Positions 12,801 through 20,603 of a DNA stretch of 26,932 nucleotides are shown here, in pieces; positions within the stretch are counted from its first letter, which is position 1, and each line of letters begins with the position of its first letter. Origin of the DNA: Saccoglossus kowalevskii (taxonomy: Eukaryota; Hemichordata; Enteropneusta; Harrimaniidae); NCBI RefSeq assembly GCF_000003605.2, contig NW_003158746.1:3300-30231 (forward strand), read 5' to 3'. Below the pieces are notes generated by a model. It worked only from the letters and a program-made list of their open reading frames with translations. It was not told the origin of the DNA and searched no databases. Position numbers and translations under genes: made by a program.

Positions 12801-14335
12801 CACAAAAAAGTGATAATAAATATTCCAAAGATGGTCGCTCTCTTGTGGCTGAAACCAAGTAAACTTTTGTTTAACTGAACTTTCTGGCAATAAAAAAACA
12901 AAACAAAAAAAAACTTTGTTATATAACTGACAGGAGGTTCCAGCAGATTTGAAGATTATTTTTGTCACAGTGACATTATTATAGGTTATTGCAATCAGGA
13001 TATCTAAAACAAAACAATTTCCCCAAATCTAGCATTGTAGTATCAGTTTCAATAGTGGAACTTTCTTTTCATATATTTTCTTGGTGTCTTGGGATACATA
13101 CAAGTTATACTGTAAAATCTGCATTAGAAGCCGCGGCTTATATTAAAATGGTGATACGGTTTCTATTAGAACATCTACACTTATGAGAAATGATGAATTT
13201 CATATTTAACAATACTAGTATATTGCATATACGTGCAGTGACGTGCTTAGTAGTGCATCCTCTCGAACTGCCTTAAAGTGTTTTCATATTAATTTCAGGT
13301 TGCAAGAGTTTATTTGAACACAACAAGTCTTGAGAGTGGAAAACCATTATTACATGCTGCAATAGAAAACAATGCTGTCAGTGTTACCCAGTATTTCCTG
13401 AAAGATAGAAACATGGACCCTGATACACAAGATAATACAAACCAGGTACCAAATGATAATAGTCCCAGGCTATATTGTTATAGCATTGTAGATAACACAA
13501 ACCAGGTACCAAATGATAATAGTCCCAGGCTATATTGTTATAGCATTGTAGATAACACAAACCAGGTACCAAATGATAATAGTCCCAGGCTATATTGTTA
13601 TAGCATTGTAGATAACACAAACCAGGTACCAAATGATAATTGTCCCAGGCTATATTGTTATAGCATTGTAGATAACACAAACCAGGTACCAAATAATCAT
13701 AGTCCCAGGCTATATTGTTATAGCATTGTAGATAACACAAACCAGGTACCAAATGATAATAGTCCCAGGCTATATTGTTATAGCATTGTAGATAACACAA
13801 ACCAGAACCAGATAATAATAGTCCCAGGCTATATTGTTATAGCATTGTAGATAACACAAACCAGGACCAAATAATCATAGTCCCAGGCTATATTGTTATA
13901 GCATTGTAGATAACACAAACCAGGTACCAAATAATCATAGTCCCAGGCTATATTGTTATAGCATTGTAGATAACACAAATCAGGTACCAGATAATCATAG
14001 TCCCATGCTATATTGTTATAGCATTGTAGATAACACAAATCAGGTACCAGATAATCATACTTCAAGAATGATAACAAACAACTTACCCTATCTATCTATC
14101 TTCTGCTTGTTTCTCACAGAGAAGCCCTTTGATGGTGGCAGCAGAGCGTGGTTCTTTGCAGATTGCTAAGCTGTTGATAGAGTATGGTGCTAATATAGAT
14201 ATTCAGGACCATGATGGAAATACTGCCTTACATACAGCTTGTAATAATGAGAAAGAAGACATCAAACAGCTCTTCCTGCAGTATGGAGCTGATGTGAACA
14301 TAGCAAACAATAATGGTGAAAAACCAACTGTTTGA
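750..14335 (+). CDS. 5'-nucleotidase-family metallophosphoesterase with C-terminal ankyrin repeats (3' part, 11 exons)
   Basis: Joined coding segments: 750-875, 1791-1913, 5277-5442, 6707-6802, 8125-8292, 8607-8779, 9431-9630, 10413-10624, 11760-12505, 13299-13445, 14120-14335. Together they are 2373 nt, or 790 codons plus TGA, with matching phases at every junction. Residues 1 to about 105 are the end of a calcineurin-like metallophosphatase domain, with the TH and GGHDH metal-binding motifs. About 150-345 is a 5'-nucleotidase C-terminal domain, with an NSGTLRSDR substrate loop and a YIAQGKDAYEVF segment. About 345-645 is a polar acidic linker, probably disordered. About 650-790 holds ankyrin repeats. 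The family hydrolyses phosphate esters such as nucleotides; the substrate here is unknown. The closest named group I can suggest is the animal UshA-like CG11883 type. The start codon and N-terminal catalytic exons lie left of the window. No secretion signal can be judged. The metallophosphatase plus ankyrin architecture is read directly from the joined exons. Confidence 0.9.
876..1790. other. Intron A-B of gene 1
   Basis: No coding signal. The open frames at 711-1070 and 1074-1313 are exon read-through or chance. It contains CCTGGGTTGATCAAGTTAAA, resembling CCTGGACCAATCAAGTTTAA at about 1718, a possible dispersed repeat. Confidence 0.6.
1791..1913 (+). CDS. Gene 1 exon B: metal-binding GGHDH exon
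   Basis: 41 codons between TTTGTTTCAG and AAG|GTAGGT. Contains ALTHMRWPND and LILGGHDHDYD. The TH and the GGHxH histidines are the conserved metal ligands of the calcineurin-like phosphoesterase fold. These residues are intact, so this half of the active site looks functional. Phase 0 to 0. Confidence 0.93.
2206..2609. mobile_element. Non-autonomous element with TTGGCGATNCGCTCCGCT ends
   Basis: An 18-bp inverted repeat with one mismatch: TTGGCGATACGCTCCGCT at 2206-2223 and its inverse ending at about 2608. About 400 bp, non-coding, in the intron between exons B and C. A target duplication is not evident. Confidence 0.6.
3469..3757. repeat. Pair of about 37-bp direct repeats
   Basis: ACATGTCATAAACTGTTTTTCAGGCACGCC (from about 3471) and ACATGTCATTAACAGTTTCTGAGGCATGCC (from about 3723) are diverged direct copies. 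They flank the retroposon-like segment. Confidence 0.5.
3582..3703 (+). repeat. Low-complexity (TTTCA)n, T-run and retroposon-like (ATT)n tail
   Basis: TTTCATTTCATTTCA, a T-run of about 20, then a short unique stretch ending GATGCAATAAAGTTATTATT and an (ATT)n array. GCAATAAAGTTATTATT with an ATT array is typical of the 3' end of CR1/L2-like or related retroposons. Confidence 0.45.
5277..5442 (+). CDS. Gene 1 exon C: end of the metallophosphatase domain
   Basis: Starts after TCATAG with VNGKLIVKSGTDFRTLTRV. KSGTDFR is the characteristic strand that follows GGHDH in this family. It continues through a helix-rich linker (EDKEVKDIVEEFHE). Ends at CACG|GTTTGT in phase 1, which matches the next exon. 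The donor lacks the usual +4A/+5G but is the only one that keeps the family sequence. Confidence 0.88.
6090..6598. mobile_element. TA-flanked MITE with CACTGGGTTTTAATTT sub-repeats
   Basis: Left end CTGTAACATGA then CACTGGGTTTAAATTT. The right end inverted reads CTGTAAAGGGATGAATTATT then CACTGGGTTTTAATTT. TA on both sides (6088-6089, 6599-6600). An internal stretch at 6140-6235 recurs inverted near 12640-12730. The element lies in the intron between exons C and D. Confidence 0.75.
6707..6802 (+). CDS. Gene 1 exon D: linker into the 5'-nucleotidase C-terminal domain
   Basis: Follows TTTTAATCTCCAG. Two bases complete the split Glu codon, then IVAREMEGTLGYIEVDL and FSMVRTGETNL. The RTGETNLGN sequence, spanning this and the next exon, is the conserved opening of the 5'-nucleotidase C-terminal domain. 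Donor TTGG|GTAAAA, phase 1. Confidence 0.9.
7155..7277. repeat. 123-bp imperfect palindrome
   Basis: The left arm AGGTATAGGC plus a T-run and AATTTTCAT pairs with a right arm ATGGAAATT, an A-run and TATACCT. It may be a short MITE or simply a hairpin-forming repeat. No target duplication is clear. Confidence 0.45.
8125..8292 (+). CDS. Gene 1 exon E: 5'-nucleotidase C-terminal domain, substrate loop
   Basis: Acceptor TTTGGTTAG, phase 1 to 1. Encodes GNFITDIMLSATAAEIALLNSG and TLRSDRIHPKGEF, then DLMEILPMVDQLVVLEVTG. The NSG-T-R loop corresponds to the substrate-specificity loop (NGGGIR/NSGTFR) of 5'-nucleotidases. Donor CACAG|GTAAGA. Confidence 0.94.
8607..8779 (+). CDS. Gene 1 exon F: 5'-nucleotidase C-terminal domain, middle
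   Basis: Acceptor follows AATTTTTCAG. Encodes VQLLEALENGV, FEGRFPQVAGIRFAFNPDA and RVDPYTVIIDGEHLLPNK, the conserved core of the domain (LLEALENG, FPQVSG-type). Ends AAG|GTAGGA in phase 0. Confidence 0.94.
8860..9067. mobile_element. TA-flanked CTGTAAAA MITE in gene 1 intron
   Basis: Ends CTGTAAAATACTTTATTTT and its inverse, extending through TGGAATTAAT on both sides. Flanked by TA (8858-8859, 9068-9069), as for Tc1/mariner-type elements. 208 bp, non-coding. Confidence 0.85.
9080..9306 (+). repeat. Direct duplication of about 72 bp
   Basis: CAACCTTTTAATTTGTAAAT and the following about 50 bp (9080-9151) recur at about 9236-9306 with a few substitutions. The duplication extends leftwards across the 8860-9067 MITE. 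Confidence 0.85.
9431..9630 (+). CDS. Gene 1 exon G: end of the 5'-nucleotidase domain
   Basis: Acceptor TTTGTTTAG. Starts VYKVCTKLYIAQGKDAYEVF, equivalent to the Y-A-GGDGY-F nucleotide-stacking segment of 5'-nucleotidases. It then runs through LSTIVQNYFNSVQMVRG to a basic stretch KPCRSGHRQNIIGLVR. Donor CCG|GTAAGT, phase 2. Confidence 0.93.
10413..10624 (+). CDS. Gene 1 exon H: charged linker
   Basis: Acceptor TTTTTGATGACAG. One base completes Arg, then 70 codons rich in Lys, Glu and Gln. Includes GRIVILDEDERKGLQERRN and a helical EAATEGDILLQKEHGKG stretch. No domain is recognised. It links the phosphatase to the C-terminal part. Donor TTGG|GTAAGT, phase 1. Confidence 0.85.
11760..12505 (+). 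CDS. Gene 1 exon I: long acidic disordered linker and start of the ankyrin region
   Basis: 746 nt, the largest exon, following TGCATGCAG. Most of it is Asp/Ser/Asn/Glu-rich low-complexity sequence, with many Ser-Asp and Ser-Glu pairs that look like acidophilic kinase sites (inference). The last 30 codons turn into a helical segment, STLIQAIQKDNLQE, which reads as the beginning of a degenerate ankyrin repeat. Donor GAG|GTATGG, phase 0. The exon is open throughout and both boundaries match their neighbours. Confidence 0.87.
12592..12732. mobile_element. Partial second copy of the 6090-6598 element
   Basis: Starts CTGTAAAAGGATTAATTGTT after TA, then CACTGGGTTTTAATTT. From about 12640 it is the inverse of 6140-6235 with few differences (shared TTTAGCATAGAACACGTTAT-type core). 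No matching right end is seen, so it is truncated or rearranged. Confidence 0.7.
13299..13445 (+). CDS. Gene 1 exon J: ankyrin repeat ending at a duplicated splice donor
   Basis: 49 codons after AATTTCAG. GKPLLHAAIENNAVSVTQYFL is an ankyrin helix pair (PLLHAA). The exon closes in the inter-repeat loop, MDPDTQDNTNQ. The assigned donor is CCAG|GTACCA, a weak site without +5G. The last 15 nt of the exon are also the last 15 nt of the 60-bp tandem unit that follows, so the same donor recurs downstream in the same frame. The true 3' end of this exon could therefore be 13445, 13505, 13565, 13625, 13685 or 13745. Confidence 0.8.
13431..14060 (+). repeat. 60-bp minisatellite spanning the exon J 5' splice site
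   Basis: About ten copies of a 60-bp unit starting GTACCAAATGATAATAGTCC and ending GATAACACAAACCAG. Full units begin at 13446, 13506, 13566, 13626, 13686 and 13746 (all 60 bp), 13806 and 13865 (59 bp each, donor GT lost), then 13924 and 13984 (60 bp), with a partial copy at 14044. A truncated copy (15 nt) lies inside exon J. The first units are almost identical, so the expansion is recent or homogenised. No stop codon occurs in the gene's frame until 13848-13850, after the first 59-bp unit shifts the frame. Confidence 0.97.
14120..14335 (+). CDS. Gene 1 exon K: last ankyrin repeats and stop
   Basis: Acceptor GTTTCTCACAG. 71 codons and TGA. SPLMVAAERGSLQIAKLLIE, then YGANIDIQDHDGNTALHTAC and FLQYGADVNIANNNG are two clear ankyrin repeats (consensus TPLH-AA--G, LL--GA-vn). 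The protein ends a few residues into the next repeat. It joins exon J in phase 0. Confidence 0.92.
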   Translation, partial: RSPLMVAAERGSLQIAKLLIEYGANIDIQDHDGNTALHTACNNEKEDIKQLFLQYGADVNIANNNGEKPTV

Positions 14336-14845
14336 AAACATATTTAGATTAAATTTACATTTTAGTAAATCACATACAAACATTCCAGGAACTGGAATTT
14401 ATGCAAATCAGTCAAGGAGTCAAGTATGGGAGACATACACAACATTCCAAGTGAAAGATGACCTCACTCAAAAGTATTGTCTGAATACCGGTATATCAGA
14501 ATCTAGAAAATAATACTAAAATAATAATTGAACTTCAGTTATAATGAATGTGCTTTACAGGACCAAACAGCATTTATTTTTATCTTGCAATATGATATTT
14601 TTTAGAAAATATTGAAATTATTAAAGAACAATTATCTTCCATGACTTGAATTATATTAATTATAAATCCATCCATCCATGCTCTTGAAATTTCTATCAGT
14701 GTTTATTTACATAGAAAGCTTTTGTTCTATATTTTAGTTATGAATCAGTTTGTTCCATGAAAAGAGAAGACATATATTTATTTCTTCTTTTTAGCCCAGC
14801 GATCCCTGGACGTGTCAATATTTTGTCTGTTATCACCTGTAATAC

Positions 14846-15087
14846 GGCTTAGTCTTTTCCACGAAACGAAACGAAACGAAACGAAACCCAAACCCTAACC
14901 CTAACCCTAACTCGCATTTTTTTTTTCATTTGCCCGATAATATCTGAGAAAATTTCACACTGTGAAATACGGACGTGACGATGTTTGAGGACTGAGGTCG
15001 TTCAAAATCTAAGGTTAGGGTTAGGGTTTTGTTTCGTTTCGTTTCGTTTTATTTTGTTTCATTTCGTTTCGTGGAAAAGGCTAAGCC
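14846..15087. mobile_element. Foldback/MITE element with telomere repeats in its arms
   Basis: Ends GGCTTAGTCTTTTCCACGAAA and its inverse, TTTCGTGGAAAAGGCTAAGCC. Both arms continue as (CGAAA)n and then telomeric repeat: (CCCTAA)3 in 14891-14910 and (TTAGGG)2 in 15015-15026. The central loop is about 100 bp. It is flanked by the exact 9-bp duplication CTGTAATAC at 14837-14845 and 15088-15096, so it inserted as a unit. The 9-bp duplication would suit Mutator-like elements, but the superfamily is not settled. Confidence 0.88.
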
Positions 15088-15586
15088 CTGTAATACCTCT
15101 GTATACTGATGCACTGTGACATAAATTGTTATTGCCAACCATCATGTGCATGTTTGAAAAATAAATATTGTGCATGGATCAGAACTAGCTCACGATGGGT
15201 AACAATGTTGCCTATAGGTTTTTAATAACTGAGACACATGCATGTATATTTAATAACAGCAGCAATGAGCAACATCAGTATTTCAATTTCGGGTGGGTTT
15301 TCTTGCCAACCATGTGCAAAAATTGCGCCCTCACAGAATGTCATGTTTGTCTTCTAATAAAGGAAATATGTTTACGTGAAAGAAATTAGAATCCACCTAT
15401 CATGGGAAGTTTTGGGGTATACATCATGATATATGTGTACTAATGTTATATTTACAAGTTTGTTGCCGTGGTTGCCAGTCAGATGTTCTCTATGCAAATT
15501 AAGAACAAATTTTGTACTGGACATTTTTTCTTGACTTGCAATATGTAGTGCCTTTCACTGTAATTTTAAATGCTATTAAAATTAGT

Positions 15587-15592
15587 AATAAA
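15587..15592 (+). promoter_or_regulatory. Candidate poly(A) signal for gene 1
   Basis: AATAAA followed by a GT/T-rich stretch (GTATGTTTTTG). It lies about 1.25 kb after the stop. Another AATAAA at 15160-15165 is an alternative. The signal is common by chance in DNA this AT-rich. Confidence 0.25.
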
Positions 15593-16159
15593 TACAAATT
15601 GTATGTTTTTGTAATTAAGTATGAACCCTTGAAATGGTCAGTTGATTGGCAACATAATTGGTGATTTGTCTGTTGATAGAGTGGTGACCAACCTGGTATA
15701 ATCAGTTTTTGAAGTCTATCCTACATTTGTAATACTGTTCTCTTGAATTAGTCGATGAGCCTTTTAGAATGTCGTTGGTTAAATGCGATAACATGGTCAA
15801 TGGCATGGTTTACAAGATCAAAGAACTGCATGTGCAACAATTTTACTACTAAATTGGCTATGTGTGTTCAATGTCAATTAGATAGTCAAAACCTCCCAAA
15901 TGTTTAACAGCTGAAGTACAAATTATACCACTCTTTGTCATGAGACCCATAGTTCTGGCTGTAAATTGATTCCTGTTAATTATCTGTTTTTATGCAAATT
16001 GTAATAAGCTACATTAACTACATCAATTGTAAACTGGCATTGTATTAGCTAGAACTAACTGTACATAAATTGTAAACCGTGATTGTAAATCAGACCTAAT
16101 TTTAGTTACCTTGCAATGTTTGAAATTGATGAGGAGACAGAGTTTTTCCTTAACTGGCC

Positions 16160-16215
16160 AAGGGAGAGATTCAAACCCACAGCAAGTAGAGCTCTTTAAC
16201 AATCGAGATATTGCG
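16160..16215 (-). mobile_element. tRNA-derived SINE remnant
   Basis: On the minus strand, TATCTCGATTGTTAAAGAGC resembles an A-box region (TAGCTCAGTTGGTAGAGC-type). GGGTTTGAATCTC (plus 16166-16178) resembles a B box (GGTTCGAATCC). The part between them is too short for a real tRNA, so this looks like a SINE head or decayed tRNA pseudogene. Confidence 0.4.
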
Positions 16216-16413
16216 AATTAGAATAATACTTTCAATGTCACATGATATGCATTGAATTAATACTGAGCATGTTTTAATTATGTAAATTAGTTGCTCAGCA
16301 TCCAAGCGTAATTGCTTCTGAATATTTCAATTTCATCATTTTGTTGCAGTATAAGTTAGTAATCGCAAAATATATCCTGTGAAGCACTTATTTGTTGAAA
16401 TGGGCTATTTATG

Positions 16414-16543
16414 TATAATCCCATGGTATTTTCTCAGACAAGTTTTGTATTAATCCAAACCGTGGGAATTAACTGATGATACCCTGGTGATAATGACGAT
16501 CGTATCTTAATGTCAACCTAAGAGACAATATCATGGGATTATA
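16414..16543. repeat. 130-bp inverted-repeat unit
   Basis: TATAATCCCATGGTATT (16414-16430) and its inverse with one mismatch (16527-16543). The spacer is about 96 bp. The size and ends are consistent with a small MITE. Confidence 0.4.
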
Positions 16544-17362
16544 TATTTATCATTTTACAGGGAATAGGAAAAATATATCAAATAAGTACGGATTAAATCT
16601 AGCCCGTTTTAAGACCAGGTCCAGATCCTTAGCATGCCTAACAAAGGGTGTGTGAACACAGTTTCCTCATGTGTGTGAACGCAATTGGGTTTGTCCGATA
16701 TGCATACGAGATATAAGATTACCGTAGCTTAAATCTTTATGTCACGTATAGCGTGAACACTACACTTGTAAGAAAAATGTAGTAAATGTACACTGATATG
16801 TACAGAGTAAATATTATTTATGAAGGTCATTGGGAGACTGAAAAACAATTCTGGAAATACCCACACAAGCTTGCCAAAATGAACCATTTTTACCACAATC
16901 TGTAGTTATATAATCATGGACATCCTTCAGGCAACATGTAGACAATGAAATAATGTTTGACAATATATGACGTCAAACTATACGACGTGCAGTTTGTTGT
17001 GTATTACACAACACTGAAGATGCTTGCATACTGCGTGTGAAAAGATTGTATGGTAGTAACACGAGACTGATAATTGCAGGGAAAACATTTACATACACTC
17101 AGTGTCATTGTGGAACACATGGCCTAAGATCCAAATGAACAAGGCTATGGTGGTTATATCAGAATAGGTATGTACTGGCCATGCAAAAAGAGACTACTGA
17201 AGCCAGAGCTGGAATGAATATATTTTAATAATCGATACTTGGACCAAAACATGGCCATCTGTGATTACAAAGGTAGTCACATAAACGTGAAGACTGTCAG
17301 TTTTGTTTACAATTGTAACAGATTTATAGATTATCGTAAGCTTTAAATTTAATAAGCCATTG

Positions 17363-17379
17363 CCCCCCCCCCCCCCCCC
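17363..17379 (+). repeat. C17 homopolymer
   Basis: Seventeen consecutive C in AT-rich DNA. The length is likely uncertain in assembly and variable between individuals. Confidence 0.9.
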
Positions 17380-17541
17380 AACAGCATTTACATTTTTTCA
17401 GTTGTTTTTTTTCCATCCAACAGTTGAACCAAATATGGTAGCTGGTGATGCATGGCTCATGGTTGTATATGGTACATTGCAGTAACTGATTCCGAGATGT
17501 TAATTACAGTGCTTGTCAAATTATGTATTACGGTAAGCTTA

Positions 17542-17970
17542 GGGACGACGTCAAAAGATCGATGTCTGATAAAAAACTTAATTCATTTAGTTTTTTTCCA
17601 AACCCCCCCTACCCCCCACTGAAACTTAATTGATAAATATTGGTCATGACGTCAGACTACATTCACCATTAAATACAAATTGATAATCGGACAGTAGTAT
17701 TGCATAGCAGTTGGTTGTCAGGAGGGTGTAAACAGATTTTACAAATGCACCTCATGCACACTCGAACCAAACCAATTTTCTGTTTTTTTCCATTTTCGGT
17801 TATTTCTGTCAATGACTGGATAGAAAAAAACGAACTACAAATACAAGATTTTTTTGACTTCATTAAAAAATTATATTGTTTTTGTAGGATGGAAACTTTG
17901 AGGTCAAAACCCCCCACCCCCAAACTAATGGAAATAAGTTTTTTATCCAACATCGATCTTCTGACGTCCC
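17542..17970. mobile_element. PIF/Harbinger-like MITE
   Basis: Long imperfect terminal inverted repeats of about 55 bp. The left begins GGGACGACGTCAAAAGATCG (17542); the right, read inverted, begins GGGACGTCAGAAGATCGATG (17970). The arms share GATAAAAAACTTA and ATTTAGTTT/CATTAGTTT. The element is flanked by TTA on both sides (17539-17541, 17971-17973), the 3-bp duplication of PIF/Harbinger elements. No transposase is present. The open frames inside it are incidental. Confidence 0.8.
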
Positions 17971-17973
17971 TTA

Positions 17974-20362
17974 CGCAGCCAGCATTTTAGCAGCTGATTT
18001 GGCTCATTGCTGCGAGACATTCACGACACTCAGTTGTGACAACAAATTCTTTTAAATACACAACTTTCATAATATAAATTTGTGAACATCATGATACCAA
18101 TAAATTAAGCATATTTTCTGTATGAAATCTGCGCATAAGCCAAATATGATTCCTTGTATCACACCATTACAATATTTGTGCATTAAATAACGTACGAGCT
18201 TCTAATAGCAACAAAGTTACACACCATTGAAAGGAAAGAAACTGTACAAACCCTTGAAAAAGACTGCGCATCTTTCTAGAAGTTACAGAAATAAATTAAC
18301 TGTATCCTATGGACTGCAACTTGAAATGCATAACCATACTTTTAGAGATCCCTGTTTTTAAAGTTATAAAGAGTATACACCAAAAATAATAAATAATGCA
18401 AAGCACTTTTAGCCAAAGCTACACAAAAAAATATTTCTCCTTAGCATCTTGTCGGGTATTACAATAAATAGAAATACATTGCCTTGTGCGTATAGAAACG
18501 ACTTTCCTAATAAATAAATAAATGGTATGCAACAGTGTTTAACTTTTATATTGTCTGCATCGGAACATACAAAGAACCCTGTTCATTGGGCAGATGGCTT
18601 CTAAAAACTTGTATTTAGATTAATAGCCTAGTATTGTTTTGTAGGTTCTCTCAATAGTCTGGAAATGTTGCAGAGATTTAGTCTCCAATTTCATTGGCTG
18701 TTAAATATACCACGCTGCTGATCTGAATATGCTAATTTTCCCAAAAATAGATGACAGTTTCTCCGCATGTGCTATATCAACTGACAGTTGTTGCAATAGA
18801 GACGAAAGTGCAACCATCCCATTCGTCATGGAATAAATTTTACATGGTTAATGATCAAAATCAAGGCGACATTTCCTAATGAGGAGAGTAACCAGCAACC
18901 AATGAAACAATAGGCTACATTTAGATATGATTGCCTTGAACTACAAATACAAGCATCTTTCAGTTCAGCACAATCCAGCAAAGTTAGCATTAGAAGACAA
19001 GACGTGGAAAGTACATTAAAATACATCTGTGACTATAAATAACAGTGTAATATAAAAGATTTTCTGACATTCCAGTGCCAGTTTAGATAGTTCTCGTGTA
19101 AACTTCAATAACAAGATTCTTTAACAAGATTTTTATAAGTCTTTAGTACAGTTACTGACCAATATTTGCCCATATTCCACTGACAGTCGGTGCAGAGTCA
19201 TAATAAATTAATGCACCACTTTCAAAATAAACAAATCTAGCACCATTTTATCTGCAAGTTCATAAACTTGACTGGATCCAGTTGGAAAGCAACGATTACT
19301 TACTAATGATATTCAACTGGCTGAGATTATTGATAATGCATCATTTTACTAATTCATGACTAGTTTACAAATACATCTACAAAAGATCAATAAATATACA
19401 GAAGGGGATGACATCTATTGAGTAAAAAAATATTTTATATCGTAAATGCATGTGAAGAATACATCTTCTCCTCTCAGTATTAAGTATTAGATCTATCAGA
19501 AATACATCTCCAATACATGCGCAATCTAACTTGATATTTACATTTACATGAGCCCCCTGCATTTCTAATAGAGCAAAGACCATGTATAATTTTCTCATGA
19601 CCCCTCCACCCCACACACACACTGAAATAATGGAATGAATTTCAATCAGCAGCCCTTGTAATATTTAAAATTCATTCAATTCATAAGATTCAGTTTGTAA
19701 TACATTGCGACTTTATTTAATATGCAACTTGAAATATTTTGAATATTTTGGTCTCCTCCATGATAATACAAATTCAGAAGGTAGAAATGTTCAGCGATGC
19801 ACCACACACCATTACAGAGCAACCTATACCGGTATATATTACACTAATTAGAAATCTGTGATGGACGATACCTCCCTGTCAGTGCCATGCAAATTCTTCC
19901 TTGTAGTTCAGCGAGGCTAAAAAACTCAAATCAATATTCAATAATCTGTCATAGTAGAAACAAGTGACGACGACAACAACAAATCAGAAGCAGGATAGTT
20001 TATCACCTCAGTGGAGGGACATTCTTTGGAAGTTTACGGTGCTATAAATTATGGAGGTGATGCATAAAGACCAGCAAGCTAATCAGCAGGTCAAACATTC
20101 TGGGTCACTGATGAAGGCTGTAAACAGCAGGTCACTTTGTTCATCTCTCTGATATGCAGAATTACAGCACTCCTTATTGTGAGACGTGATGGAGGATGAA
20201 TACACGGGCTATGGCATGTTAAAATCAAGATGCATCCACCATGTTGATCAAATCATATTTATAGCTTCAAGTCCAGGCCCAATTGACCAGGTTCCGAGAC
20301 CGCAGATTTGCTGCACCATCGACAGAGACAGGTCCACTCCACTCGGAGGTGGAATCGGTATG
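17974..20362. other. SYS1 3' flank (UTR and intergenic)
   Basis: No coding frame resembling a protein. Probably includes the SYS1 3' UTR on the minus strand. No strong repeat is seen. Confidence 0.55.
19712..19717 (-). promoter_or_regulatory. SYS1: Candidate poly(A) signal for SYS1
   Basis: AATAAA on the minus strand, about 650 bp after the SYS1 stop. No stronger downstream element is visible. This is a tentative choice in AT-rich DNA. Confidence 0.22.
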
Positions 20363-20603
20363 TCATAGATCAGATTTGGCTCCCACAGAGACCGGTATAG
20401 CTGTCATTTCAGATCTCATACAGAGAAACTCTCCTAATACAGTCATAAGTGCTAAACAAGCCACATTCACTAGCCACCATGATAATGTCATTGGAAAACT
20501 TCCATTGTAAATCCAGCAGACAATTAAGTGATATAAATGTACAGTTGCAGCAAAGTCCAGACACTGTCTCGTCCTAGAAATTAACAACCAAAGTCCTCCA
20601 GCG
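20363..20603 (-). CDS. SYS1: SYS1 coding exon 3 and stop
   Basis: Completes a split Gly codon, then AGGLWLLISRTRQCLDFAAT and two further membrane spans (HLYHLIVCWIY, LSWWLVNVACLALMTVL), GEFLCMRSEM and the C-terminal AKSDL before TGA. The acceptor reads TAGCAG. The second AG gives the family-length alignment; the first would add one Ser. Confidence 0.94.

Larger units (their letters stand above)
15097..17541. other. Intergenic or 3' UTR region right of gene 1
   Basis: AT-rich, without a supportable coding frame. Contains candidate poly(A) signals, the SINE remnant, the 130-bp inverted repeat and a C17 tract. Confidence 0.6.

Noticed and set aside
13384-13800. Long open frame on the minus strand across the 60-bp array
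   Set aside because: It is a by-product of a stop-free repeat unit whose length is a multiple of three. The plus strand carries the real exons and frame.
13431-14060. CRISPR-like array
   Set aside because: The units are contiguous tandem copies without unique spacers, in animal DNA. It is a minisatellite.
14313-14513. Extension of gene 1 in another frame past the stop
   Set aside because: It would need a frameshift after the last ankyrin repeat. The TGA at 14333-14335 ends a continuous, phase-matched frame.
14891-15026. Interstitial telomere or chromosome-fusion scar
   Set aside because: The telomere repeats are short, inverted on both sides of a loop and enclosed by terminal repeats with a target duplication. 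This indicates transposition.
17669-17990. Overlapping open frames on both strands
   Set aside because: Both fall within the Harbinger-like MITE and run through its inverted repeats. Neither resembles a transposase.
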